Positions 1 to 10,471 of a DNA stretch of 64,000 nt are shown piece by piece. Origin of the DNA: Peribolospora baueri (lineage: Eukaryota > Basidiomycota > Peribolosporomycetes > Peribolosporales > Peribolosporaceae); assembly GCA_029717555.1 (NCBI GenBank), contig JAMDHS010000005.1:124001-188000 (forward strand), read 5' to 3'. Each line of letters opens with the position of its first letter. Positions within the stretch are counted from its first letter, which is position 1. The notes beneath the pieces are model-generated. The model saw only the letters and a program-made list of their open reading frames with translations. It was not told where the DNA came from and did no database searches. The translations under genes were made by a program, and so were the position numbers.

Positions 1-48
1 CGCAAGGATGAGTGAGCACTAACTCGCTTTCTCTTTTCATCGGTTCAG

Positions 49-457
49 AACAACGATATCGAGCAAGCAGTAGCTTGGCTTTTCGAGAACCCCGACGCCA
101 GCGACGAGCCCACTCAAGGCGCTGATAGCAACATATCGAACACCAGCGTAGTCCATGGCTCGAATGCGCTGCCTGCCAAGTACAATCTAACGGCGTTCAT
201 CAATCACAAGGGCCCTTCCGTCCATTCGTGAGTCCGTTCACCGTGGTGTTACCATCTCCCTCGTGCAAGGGCTCACCACGCCTTCCTCCGTCTCGCTCAG
301 AGGTCATTACGTGGCAACCATCAAGAAGAACCTTCCGAGCGAGGGTGCCGTTGCATCTCAGCAATGGGTCTTCTTCAACGATGAGAAGGTGGGAAAGGGG
401 GGAGACAACCTCGCCCCGTTCTCATACGTTTACATGTTCACGAAGGATACCTTGTAG
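49..457 (+). CDS. UBP14: Ubiquitin C-terminal hydrolase, USP5/Ubp14 type (3' end only)
   Basis: Last two exons of a gene that starts outside the window: 49..227 and 301..457, split by a 73-nt GTGAGT..CAG intron. Positions 1-48 read as the end of another intron (CACTAAC branch site, ttcag acceptor). The first exon encodes the end of a UBA domain (NNDIEQAVAWLFENPDA), then a linker and the start of the last catalytic-domain block. The second carries the Cys-protease His box (GHYVATIKK) and the C-terminal beta strands ending YVYMFTKDTL. The SGHYVA box is made across the splice junction, which supports the intron. USP5/Ubp14 enzymes disassemble unanchored polyubiquitin chains and recycle ubiquitin; UBA domains just before the His box are characteristic of this subfamily. 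The zinc fingers and catalytic Cys lie upstream and are not visible. Confidence 0.85.
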
Positions 458-1088
458 AGTAAGCACATAGAGTAGGCACGCTGATCAGTCGTACAGAACA
501 ACTAGGGGTCACGTGAAAGAACGCGAATCGAGCCAATCGCGATCATGATTTATGGGCATAAATGTGGCCAATTATTTCGTGAGGAACATGCGAAGGTCAA
601 TGGTAGTAGGCAGTATCACGCGGGAGTGAGCCAGCCTAGCCAGTCCCTGAGAATTTTACATATTCGCATTCGCTTCAGTTCTGCTAATATATAGTCGCGA
701 CGACATAGACAACATACATGAGTCGCCTTGCATAATTTTTTTTCAAGGTCTACCATGGCGTCAGCGACATTCATAAATGTTACCAAAAAAAAGGCAGATG
801 GTGGAAGGTGACTTCAGCCAAAAAGAAAATCCTTCATACCAGTGCAACAGTTTGAAAAAAAAAAGTTCACCTACGAAATGTTTTTTGAGCCTTGCGAGAC
901 TCAAGGTCTCCTTGTGTTTATGGTTCGGGCGTTGACTAGGAAGCTTCTTTTTCTTAGGTGAGGGTGGGGTGAAAGAAACGTAGCCATAGGCGCATGCTCT
1001 ACATTATATGAACTTGACGCATGACTTTACTACTCTTCGTTACTGCCAAGCTGTCATCACCAAACCAGTTCATCCTTAGTTGGTTTAC
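458..1088. other. Intergenic, convergent 3' ends
   Basis: Lies between the stop of the deubiquitinase and the 3' end of the glutaminyl cyclase gene. It has several A or T homopolymer runs (around 740, 784 and 854) as expected for 3' UTRs and no supportable ORF. Confidence 0.6.
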
Positions 1089-2686
1089 TTACAGGAGGGG
1101 CAATGGTCGATCCTCCTCCCCTTCAACATTACATCTACTACTGTACTGACATGGGTTACCGGGCAGGGTTGAATGCAGGACGATGAGGACATAAGCTTTT
1201 GAGCAAAGAACAGGGAGCGCCGGACATCGATAAGAAACAAGGTTACCAGGAACCCACGGGGAACTCACCAAATCGCCCCCGTCCCTCCCGATTGGAGCAT
1301 CGTCATCCCGCTCGCTGGACTTGCCGTGAGGATCCAGGCCGAGATACTCAGCAACAAAAACTCGAAGGATGAGAGCCCATGCGTGCATTGTTTTGAAGTC
1401 CAAGGCGGAGGCGTTGTCCTGTATACATGACAGACAAGCATTAGCTTTTCGTTGAAGGCCATAGCAGCTCTTTTCAGACAGCTTGTCACCCACCGACAAC
1501 ATGTGCCAAACTGTTGGGAAAGGAAACGGAATAAGGTGCAAGATAGGAACGCCGCGATGAACGAAAGGGAGATGGTCGTCTTCGATGCTTGCGGAGACGT
1601 AGTAGTCACTCGACTTGCGAGCCTCGAAGAAAGATCTGTGCGTTCTCCGTTCAGGCTCCTGCACGAGAGCCTCGTCGTTCCCCTCGCGTGCTAACTTCGG
1701 GGGCTCCAGAAGTGCTGCCTTCTCAAGTCTGGCTTCTGCGCCGACAAGCTCGTCGAATAGCCACCCCGTGGCTTGATAATAGTTGTGTATATGCGGGTCG
1801 GGGGCGCCCAATAGGTCTAGAAGAACCAAATGATCAATGGTTGATAGCACTGAGACGGGGCTTGAAGGGGAGACGTATCGTCTGGGCGACAGATCTCTGA
1901 TCCGATGACGGTCAGGAGTGATGAAGGTTTTGGCCCATCGCTCGGCAAGATGGCTGTCGCAACCGAGAAACGAGATTCAGACCTATCTGAGTCACCTCAG
2001 GTGCATATATGCTAAAAGAAAAATGGGCCCACGCACCGGGCTCCGTAGATGGAGTCTTTTGCCGTCCATCTCTCGAAAGCCTCCTCTCCATCGAAGAAGA
2101 TGATCTGCAACGACGTGTGGCCTTGTCTTGAACTGTCATCTCCAGCCCAGCGTCGGCGCTCGAGCTTGTCGATGGCGGCGGCCACGTCCATGAGTATGGC
2201 ACATGGAGCTGCAGAGTCGGTTGCGCCGACGAAATCCTGACCACGGAAGTACTTCGAGTCGTAGTGGGCGGCGAGGACGAGGCGGCGCGGCGCTTCGGGG
2301 TCCTTGGTGAAAACAAGGTTGACGAACTCCTTCTCTCCTATCGGTGTGGAGTCACGGAACTTGTCTTCCTCCAAGTGCCACTGCAGAGGCGACTTGGTAA
2401 AATAGTCGATGAGATATTGGCGTACGACCGTGTTGTTCTTCGTTCCGGACACCCGAGGGATGAGAATGCGAGAGAGATGAGAAGAAGGTGAATTAGGGTC
2501 GAGTGCCGGTGCAGTGTCTGACAGGCGAGCAAGCAATTCTAATGACGTTTCAGTCAAGTGCTTCCAATACCGAGCTTGCGGGCGTGTCGGCCAGTGCACA
2601 TCATCCCGGTCTACCGACCAAGCGGCAACGAGCAGACAAGTCACACTGGCTGCTAGAAGGAGCCCGACGAGACGCCAGACGATCAT
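1089..2686 (-). CDS. Glutaminyl-peptide cyclotransferase (M28-fold glutaminyl cyclase)
   Basis: Converts N-terminal Gln (or Glu) of peptides to pyroglutamate. Exons on the minus strand: 2686..2037, 1953..1494, then 1418 downward. The introns (1954..2036 and 1419..1493) are placed by conserved joins: the first rebuilds SIYGAR-HLAERW, the second joins VWHML(S) to DNASALDF. An N-terminal hydrophobic stretch (WRLVGLLLAASVTCLLVAA) acts as signal peptide or membrane anchor, so the enzyme should be secretory. Zinc and catalytic motifs are all present: HYDSK, GATDSAAPCA (Asp ligand), FFDGEEAF (catalytic Glu plus ligand Glu), DDHLPF (His ligand), then RGVPILHLIP. The family normally ends soon after EYLGL. 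Here the frame stays open to 1089, but GTGAGT at 1268 could start a last intron, so the C-terminus is uncertain. The 75-nt intron 2 is a multiple of three and reads through. Divergent to NPR2. Confidence 0.87.
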
Positions 2687-2705
2687 CCCGGGCGCTTCGG
2701 AAAGA

Positions 2706-3146
2706 GCGCTTCCCCGCCTTCAGCTGCAAGTGCTGGCGAACTGTCGGCGAAGAGCGAAGCGTCAAGGCGGAAAGAAGGACAGGACGTGCTGGCACCGCTT
2801 GTTGCTCGCTGAGAGCTGCAAGTCCTGGCGAACTGTCGGCGAAGTGTCAAGGCGGAAAGAAGGACAGGATGTGCTGGCAAGGGCGCGAAAGGACAAGTTT
2901 GATGAGGAGATTGAGAGGTTATTCCCGGACTATCAGCGAATCAAGATGGCTCGGAAGATCCAGCTCACGAGGGAGGAGAGACGGACTGCTCTGGAGAAAT
3001 ATGAGCAGTCCGCGTTGCTTGTTGGCTCGTTAAATGCTCACAGCAAGGGCTGCTTCCCCGCCTTCAGGGCTGCAAGTGCTGGTGAACTGTCGGCGAAGCG
3101 TCAAAGCGGAAAGAAGGATAGGACGTGCTGGCTCGTTAAATGCTCC
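2706..3146. repeat. Three imperfect direct repeats of about 65-85 bp
   Basis: A block reading approximately GCTGCAAGTGCTGGCGAACT..GTCAAGGCGGAAAGAAGGACAGGACGTGCTGG occurs at about 2706-2793, 2814-2879 and 3049-3132. Copies 1 and 3 share an extra left part (CTTCCCCGCCTTCAG). A 16-bp sequence GGCTCGTTAAATGCTC lies on both sides of copy 3 (about 3024-3039 and 3130-3145), so that unit is a roughly 106-bp tandem duplication. The copies are in different frames of the open frame that crosses them, which argues against a protein repeat. Confidence 0.8.
2882..3045 (+). other. Open stretch with charged helical character, no gene assigned
   Basis: Between repeat copies 2 and 3 one plus-strand frame reads as a strongly charged, helix-like peptide (FDEEIERLFPDYQRIKMARK followed by EERRTALEKYEQS). 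It looks more protein-like than its flanks, but I do not recognise it, and the flanking repeats break any longer protein. It may be a relic exon or chance. Confidence 0.25.
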
Positions 3147-3267
3147 CAGCCACCAGGTGACGAACTGCTGCGGCGGCTGCGGCCGCCGATCACCAGCGGC
3201 GATGGCTTGAGACAATTACCCGCCCGCCTGTAGCGGCGTAGGGGTGCACGCCCCCACACGCAGGGGT

Positions 3268-3308
3268 CACGTGCAGCTTTCGCCGAGGCACGTGCCCCTA
3301 GTCACGTG
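3268..3308. promoter_or_regulatory. Cluster of three CACGTG boxes upstream of NPR2
   Basis: CACGTG occurs at 3268-3273, 3289-3294 and 3303-3308, twice in the fuller form GTCACGTG, 213-253 bp before the NPR2 start. GTCACGTG is the binding core of Cbf1-like bHLH factors in fungi. Three copies in 41 bp are unlikely by chance, so I infer a bHLH-responsive promoter element. It could serve NPR2 or the divergent glutaminyl cyclase gene. Confidence 0.55.
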
Positions 3309-3520
3309 TAGGTTAGCTCTGCCGTACTCCGCCGCGCCCGGGTTGTCCCCTCGGAATACACTGAGCCTCTTAAGTCGTTACACCGTCGTCGCGAACTGTG
3401 CCGAGTGCTCTCCATCACCACTGTCATTTGCCTCCCACGCAACCAGCGAGGACCAAATTCAACGCCACGAACGAATGTCAGCCGTCCCGTCGTTGCGATA
3501 GCAGCGGCATCCGGCGGAAG

Positions 3521-5883
3521 ATGGCAGCGGCCGCAACCGACGATGATTTCCTGCCTCGACTTCTTGCAGTCTTCTACGCTAGCTTTCACCCCACCCAGGG
3601 TCCCAAGGTCGACTTTCAAGTCCCCGAAGGGTCGATCACTCCCCAGACTGCGCCTTCCAACGAGTCCACACGTTCAATCACTACGTCTCGCGCTAGCTCC
3701 GTCACGAAGCATCAGTCAGCTTCACGGTCTCGTTCACGGCCGCCCTCGCGCTCGAGCGGGAGAGGTGCAGAAAGTGCACGAGCCGATCAGTTTAATGGAC
3801 GAGAAGACGACGATGAGCCGGACGTGGCCTTGGCATCTCCAGTAACGGTGCCACCGCCACCGCCACTTTTTGATTTCGACTCTGTATCGGAGTACATCAT
3901 TCCAAGGAAGCAGATGTGTGGTCGTCTCGTCGCTTGCACCACGCGCAAGTTCAAGATACTTGGCTTCCCTGTTCTACTCGAGGACGACAAGAAGTACCGC
4001 AGAAACGTGTTCATCTTCAACCTCTGCTTCGTTTTTGACCGGCGGGCAGACCTGGTGAGCTATGAGCCCATCGTCCGAAAATGCGCGCGGGTCTTGAAGG
4101 CGTTGGAGGTAAGCAAGCAGCCCGCTTCGTCTTCACCTCTTTCGCTTGCAAAGCGCCAGTCTCACCATCACGTTTCTTCCCTTTGGCATGAATGTCTAGG
4201 AGGAATCATCGTTTCTCTCGGATCCGAAGACGGCGCCAAAAATGTACGGCACCATTGAGCAACTGTTTGAAGACCTCAACTCCTACTGCGAATCTTTCGT
4301 GGTCCTTCCTTCCTCGCCGGAGCTTCCAGCATTTCCCACACCTCCCTCATCTACTCAAGTCCCTGTCCAAACAGAAAAAGCATCGGCCGGTGGTGCTCAC
4401 GATGGTGCCGACTACAACGAGGATCTGTCTAGCTCCTCTCCATCTGCCTGGCACTTGGGAAGGACCGTGAACGCCCTCAATCTAAAGCTCTTCCCGTCAT
4501 ACCCTAACCCACCACCAGTCCATGACTGGCAAGTACCTATCGCTCTCATCAATCTTGAGGAGAGGGTGGATAAGAATTGGGATTTGACCATGGCCAGGGT
4601 ATGTGATATCTTATTTCCACTTTTTTTACTCTTCCGACCTGAAATGCTGACATAGGGTGGACGACTAATCTTCTCACACCCCAGATCTCGCCTTACGTTG
4701 ACGGCATCAATCATGTCAAGCGTATTTCGGAGGTGGCTGACGTGGAGAACTCTCTGACCCGTCAATGCATGGAACATCTCCTGTGAGTGCTTCTGCACTC
4801 ACTTGAAGGAGAAGGATTCTGGCAACGGGAATGCTGATGCTCCAGTTTAAAAGATATTATGGATGCATTATCATGGTCGACATCTTCCAGTTCTCCAACA
4901 TGTATGCCGTCAGACCCTTGATTTCTCGACTCGCTGAAGACGAGACCATTCGTCAGGAATGTGGAAACTACGTCACACGGCCAGGCAAGTGGTGACTCTT
5001 CCATCGTCTCTTCTCTTCTCTTCCCTTCATCTCTTCCCTGTCGCTAAATGCTCTCTTCCCGCTCCCTTGCCCTTGCCCATGACGCACGCCCCGCACAGGT
5101 TTTACGCCTCCACCATATCCGACGCTGCTAGCGCTGTACTCTTTCCTGCGTCCTGGTACTACTGTCCATGATTGGATAGAGGACCGAGGTGTCGATAGCC
5201 TAGGCATCGACGCTCGCCGCTTCATTAGTTTTGGTGTCATCAAGGGCTTACTTCGCAGAGTGCACAGGTATCCGGTCCTGTTGTCTACGCAAAGCGAGTC
5301 CGGCCTCACACGCGGAGGAGGAACGCTTGGTGGCCCTCACCCGACAGGAGACGGCCGTCATTCCCAACCCAGCGGTGGAACTGTCCCACTCGCTGACGCT
5401 GTTGCGCCCACTGCCCCTGGCGGGCCAGAAACCGCAGTCAGATCGTCCCGACACGGAGGCGCGACGATGGAGACTCACATGGACATGCGCCTACCGAGGT
5501 GGCCCTCGGCGGGGAGGAGAGATCGCGAGCACTCCGCAACATCAACGATCTTGGCGGGCGCGCAGCCTGCCGTTGGACGGCAGCATCAGCATGATATAGG
5601 CGAGTTCGGAGCACGGAAAGGCTCAGGGAAAGGCAGCTCGCAACGCTTCCAGAAACGGCAGTCTCGCCCTTATCCTTCTACCCTTCCTGGTCTGCTCGAT
5701 GGGTCCCACCATACCGACGAACTTTGCGTCCGATACGGCATCTCTCTTCCAGAGCTGGAAAGAATGCTCGCACTGATTGGTGGAGTGGACGCTTCCCAGC
5801 CGGCTAGAGGGACCGCGGAGGGTGACGGCTTTGGGGACGTCTACATACCGAATTTGGGTCAGGTTAGGATGATTCTCAGGTGA
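3521..5883 (+). CDS. NPR2: Nitrogen permease regulator 2 (Npr2/NPRL2)
   Basis: Subunit of the SEACIT/GATOR1 complex, the GTPase-activating complex at the vacuole that turns TORC1 down when amino acids are scarce. Exons 3521..4108, 4200..4598, 4685..4782, 4854..4984 and 5099..5883 give 666 aa, phase-consistent throughout. Family blocks in order: N-terminal longin-like start (FLPRLLAVFYASFHPTQGPK), CGRLVACTTRKFKILGFPV, FNLCFVFD, the HLL-YYGCIIMVDIFQFSN join across intron 3, DARRFISFGVIKGLLRRVHR, and C-terminal LDGSHHTDELCVRYG. A Ser/Arg-rich insert (about residues 45-95) and a long low-complexity insert after the RRVHRYPV block are not conserved in the family. Intron 4 (4985..5098) has a GC donor (AG|GCAAGT) rather than GT; no in-frame GT alternative was found. 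The 3' end faces CCC2 with only 125 bp between the stops. Confidence 0.92.
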
Positions 5884-6008
5884 TGTCCGCAATGACAGTT
5901 TCATTAAATGGGTAGAACGTGCATTGTAAGTCCGAATGCAGAGTGCGGGATGTGCGAACAGGAGAGAAACTGGAGAGGAAAATTGGATTGGGATGTCGTG
6001 CTGGGAGG

Positions 6009-9000
6009 TCATGTTGATCCACCTCGGAGCTCAATCGATGTGCTTGGAAGATCTATTGACGCGCCTTGGAGCTCGAGATCCTCTGGTTGCTGCAAAGGCT
6101 TGTAACCGTCGGTGAATGGCTGCCGCCCCCTCAGTTTGCTGACCAGCTTGCTGACAGCGTCTCCGACTGAGGCAAAGTGATATGACAGCGCAGACGTTTC
6201 TGCCGCGTTGATGTTTGCCTGGCCTTCGTGTCCGGGAAGAACACTTATATCCGGTCGCTTCCAGTACTTCAGGGTCAAGCTGCTCACCACAACGCTCACG
6301 CTGGAGAAAGCCATGGCAGCGCCGGCGGCCATTGGGTGTAAATGCCAGCCAAGCGGCAAAAAGAAGCCCATGGCCAATGGGATCCCCAGCGCGTTGTAGA
6401 TGGAGCTGAAGAAAAAGTTCAGACGGATCTGGCGGAAGATGCATCGAGAGAGATGGAGTGCGGCGACCACGTCGAGAAGATCAGATCGCATGAGGACCAT
6501 ATCGGCCGCCTCAATCGCGATGTCCGTGCCCGAAGAAAGGGCAATACCGACGTCTGCTGCGGCGAGAGCTGGAGAATCATTGACGCCGTCACCAACCTGA
6601 GACGAAGAAGGACCACGTATTTCAAGTGAGTAACAGCGGCAGAATATGCGAACGGAAGCACAACTCAACACAACTCACCATCGCGACACTGTGGCCACTG
6701 TCTTGTCGCTGCATATCCTGCACAATGGCCCGCTTGCCATTGGGACTGACACCGGCATGGACATTTTCCATTCGAATGCCCGCTTCCGCCGCAATCGCCC
6801 TTGCCGTCGCCAGCTGATCACCAGTGACGAGAGCGACTTCGATTCCCATCATGGCCAAAGCCTCGACGGTTTGTCGCGCCTCTGGCTTTAGAGCGTCCGA
6901 CAGGGAGAGCATGCAGACGACCTCATCGTCCATGGAGACGAGGATGACGGTACAGCCCTGGCGTTCTTGCTCGGATTGGAATACGGAGAGAGAGGACGCA
7001 AAAGTGGTGCGCACCGGGGCATCGTCAATAACAAATGCGGCATTTCCGATGCTGAGCGAATGTGTGCGAGCAAAAGAACTCTTTGTCGTCGAAGGAAGCG
7101 TGACTCGACAGCTGATGCCCTTGCCCGGGACGCTTTGGAAATCAGTCACGTCCGCCGGAACAGAAGAGTTGTGCTGCGCGGAGATTGTCTGACAGTGAGA
7201 CGTGACCGCCTTAGCTAGCGGATGCTCGCTTCGGGCCTCTGCCGCACCCGCCATCGAAAGAATATCACGCTTGCTCGCCCCATGGAGATATGCTGCGTCC
7301 AAGTCGTCGGGACCTAGACCACCCTCTCTCGGATCGGACCAGGCGATGGCTGCGACGGAGAGCTTGCCCATGGTCAGCGTGCCGGTCTTGTCGAAGATGA
7401 TGCGATCGATATTCCGACTCGCTTCCAGCGGGCCACCTCCCTTGATAAGAATTCCGTTCTGGGCCCCGACACCGGTGCCCACCATGACGGCCGTAGGCGT
7501 GCTGAGACCGAGCGCACACGGGCAGGCCACGACGATGACGCTGATGCAAAGCTTGAGGCAGATCATGAATTTGGAAGCACCGTGCTCGTGGAAGATGTGT
7601 GGAAGGGCAATGGACGGCAGCAAATACGCGAGGGCGAACCAGACTGCAAAGGTCAACAGGCCGAGGATGACGACGGTCGGGACAAAGTAGCCGGCGACTT
7701 TGTCGGCAAAGGCCTGGATCGGCGCCTTCGACGTCTGAGCTTCCTCCACGAGCTTGACAATTTGGCTGAGCGCCGTATCTTTGCCCGCCCGCGTGACGAC
7801 AAAATCGAAGGTGCCGGACCCGTTGACGGTGCCGCCGATTACGTTGGCCCCTGGTCGTTTAGCGATGGGCATGGCTTCGCCAGTGACCATGCTCTCGTCC
7901 ACGCTTGACTCTCCCCGCACCACTACGCCGTCCGCGGGAACTTTGTCTCCAGGGACAACTTTGACGTAATCGCCCACCTGGAGAAGTTCTGTAGGCACTT
8001 TACGTTCGGTGTTGCCAGCCTTTCCATCGGTGTATATCACGGCCATCGACGGTGTGAGCGAGATAAGCTTGGAGAGAGCTGCACTCGTTTTGCCCTTGGC
8101 GACGTTCTCGAGGTAACGGCCCATAGAGACGAAAGTAATGAGCATCGTCGAGGTGTCGAATACCGTTGCCGGCTTGCACTCGTCATCTTGGTCGGCGGAG
8201 AGGGAACATAAGAGTGCGTAGAGCATGGCGAAGGCGGAATAGAAAAATGACGCGCTGGTGCCCAATACCACTAGGACGTCCATGGTAGCGGAGCCGTGCC
8301 GAACCGACTTGAAGGCAGTTTTGTAGAAACGTTGGCCGATACCGAACTGGACGGGGATGGTGAGGCAGAGGGAGAGAAGATCACCGAGGTAGAGGCCGCG
8401 GACGAGCTGGTAGTTGACGATGTTCTTGCCGCCATACATCGGGAAGACCATTGAGATAAAGAAAACGGGAATAGCGAACATGGCGGAGCGCTGGAACGCC
8501 GTCCGCCATTCTGCTACCTCTTTGGTCTTCGTCAAAGACCGGAGCTGGGTGGTGTTGGAGTCATCGAAGAGGACGGCGTCGAAGCCAAGCTCCTCTATTC
8601 GCTCGACCAAGTCTCGAGGTCCCAGTTTGTTCTTGTCGTATCGGATGCTTGCCCGCTCTGTGGCCAGACTGACTGCTACGCTCCGCACGCCAACCATTTT
8701 GGACACTTCGCGCTCGATGGTAGACGAGCAGGAAGCGCAGGTCATACCGTAAACATTGAGAATCACCTGGTCCTCCTCAGCCTCTTCCAACTGCTGCGCG
8801 TCAAATCCGAGCTCCTCTATGCGCCCGACCAGGTCCAAGGGTTTGATTTTGCCCTTGGTATATCGGATGTCGGCGCGCTCAGTTGCCAGACTGACCGCAA
8901 CGCTGTGGACGCCGGCGAGCTTGGATATCTCACGCTCAATGGTGGACGAACAGGAAGCACAGGTCATGCCGTGGACACTGAGAACCACATGATCCTCCGC

Positions 9001-9233
9001 ATCTGCGCTCGATGGCTGTGCTTCCGAGACGATGTCGTGGGCATCCTTCAAAAGACGCGCGCGACAGCCGTACAAACACCAACAAGTGAGTCACGATCCG
9101 CGTTGCGCCCAGGCTCCACAACTGGCGTATTTCTCACCTCTGTGAGGCGTTCTTCCCCGCGCACTTTCCCGTTGTGCTCGACCTTAAAGAGACCGGCCTG
9201 AGAGTCGTGCTTCTCGACGTCGGGTTTGTTCAT
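6009..9233 (-). CDS. CCC2: Copper-transporting P1B-type ATPase (Ccc2/ATP7 family)
   Basis: Pumps Cu(I) into the late secretory pathway for loading of cuproenzymes such as multicopper ferroxidases. Exons 9233..9138, 9045..6679 and 6596..6009 give 1016 aa. Two N-terminal heavy-metal domains each carry GMTCASC (the first near residues 58-64, the second about 80 residues later). Then come membrane helices, the actuator loop VTGEAMPI, the copper-selective transmembrane CPC motif (VVACPCALGLSTPTAV), the phosphorylation site DKTGT, the nucleotide-binding HP motif (SEHPLAKAV), and MVGDGVNDSPALA, which is rebuilt across the last intron. The first intron (9046..9137) joins the short MNKPDV leader to DAHDIVSEA. 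Two metal-binding domains is normal for fungal Ccc2. Neighbours are functionally unrelated. Confidence 0.97.
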
Positions 9234-10017
9234 GATGACCAAATCTCTGGTGACGGCACGTTCCGCTAAGAGCCGTGAGGTTGCGATAAGAACAAATGTG
9301 GGAGAAAGTAGATGGAAAGGTGGGCGAGAGGGATCTCACTTAGAGTGGAGGAAGGGTGAAAGGAAAAGAGGACAAAGGCGAAGTGAGAACAGCTGGAGGA
9401 GGAAAGAGGAGCCTATGCGACGATATAGGGTGCCGCTGAAATACGTTCGTCCGTGTGCGGCCGTGGTCGTTGGTCGTCGTCCCAGCCGCCGCCGCCGGCG
9501 TAGAGAAGCTAAAGTGTCGCCTTTAAAAGCGAGGTCTTTCTTGAGGTGGATGGCGACAGTTGAAGTCCATCCGAGTAACGTTAGAGGCTGCCGACTTGCT
9601 TGCATGCCTCCATTGGCTGCGGTTCGGCCGACAACGATCGGTCGCGAGGACGACCGAGTAAATGTGGATACACGTGACCATTATGCCGATCCGTGCCGAC
9701 TGCCCCTGTGGCCGAACGTTCACGAACTCGTACTCCGAGACGCTCAAGCGACGCGCCTCAATCGTAGGCGCCTTTCGCTCCTCTGCCACCTCCCAACCTT
9801 GAAGCCATCTTTCTTTCGTCAGAGCCTCACAACGCGATCCAAGTTTCCATATTCCATGTATCGCAAGAAAGTGGAGATACAAGGAAACTGCCCCAATACC
9901 GCGCAGCTCGTCTGCTCAGAGGGCGCTGATCGGGTGTACGTATGCCCAATCTTCCGATGCCTAACCAATAGTCTTTGTTGAATCATGAGTGAAAAAGGAT
10001 TACAGAAGAGCAGTTGC
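9234..10017. other. CCC2 5' region and tRNA upstream region
   Basis: Contains a CACGTG box (about 9672) in TACACGTGACC context and Arg-rich chance open frames. The long plus-strand frame from 9226 overlaps the CCC2 start and matches nothing I know. Confidence 0.5.
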
Positions 10018-10112
10018 GCCCTCGTCGCCTAGTGGTTATAGCGCTCGCCTAGTAAGATGCAATCGCACAATACGAGAGCGAGAGGTCACAGGTTCGAGTC
10101 CTGTCGCGGGCA
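10018..10112 (+). tRNA. tRNA-Thr (AGT) with a 22-nt intron
   Basis: Cloverleaf parts: acceptor GCCCTCG pairs with CGCGGGC (one mismatch) followed by discriminator A at 10112. The T arm is ACAGG-TTCGAGT-CCTGT, and the anticodon stem CTCGC pairs with GCGAG. The anticodon loop CTAGTA.A has AGT at positions 34-36, so inosine-34 would read threonine codons. The intron (10055..10076) sits one base 3' of the anticodon, the universal position for nuclear tRNA introns. Mature length is 73 nt. Intragenic Pol III A and B boxes coincide with the D and T arms. Confidence 0.85.
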
Positions 10113-10124
10113 TTTGTTCACACA

Positions 10125-10130
10125 TTTTTT
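10125..10130 (+). terminator. RNA polymerase III T-tract terminator
   Basis: A TTTTTT run begins 13 nt after the tRNA 3' end, the expected Pol III stop. Confidence 0.7.
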
Positions 10131-10471
10131 GTGGAATACTTTTTTGCTGCATGTTGTTATGCCGCGGCCATCGCGGCGCGGGGTCGAGCAAGGTCGTTGA
10201 TGATATAATATATGCTCGCATCCATGATACTGCTGAAACTGACTTCATAATGCTGAAAAGACGCGGAAATGAAAGAGTGCGGGAGGAAGATGCGCAGCGG
10301 GTGAAGGCGGCGCGTGACTTCATTCATCACGGTATCCCATCACGCCCAGTGTTGACTAATATGAGCTCGAGCATGTAGGAAGTCGGCTCCTCGAGGCCGG
10401 GTTTACGGATATCGCCATTGATTCCTCCTCGCCAATGTCTACAGCTTCATACAAGCGGAATGTCCGCTAAA
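10131..10471. other. Intergenic
   Basis: Lies between the tRNA terminator and the 3' end of the complex I subunit gene; I see no coding or structural feature in it. Confidence 0.5.

Noticed and set aside
9226-9981. 251-codon open frame, plus strand
   Set aside because: Starts inside the CCC2 leader on the opposite strand, is Arg-rich without domains, and GC-rich DNA gives many such frames.
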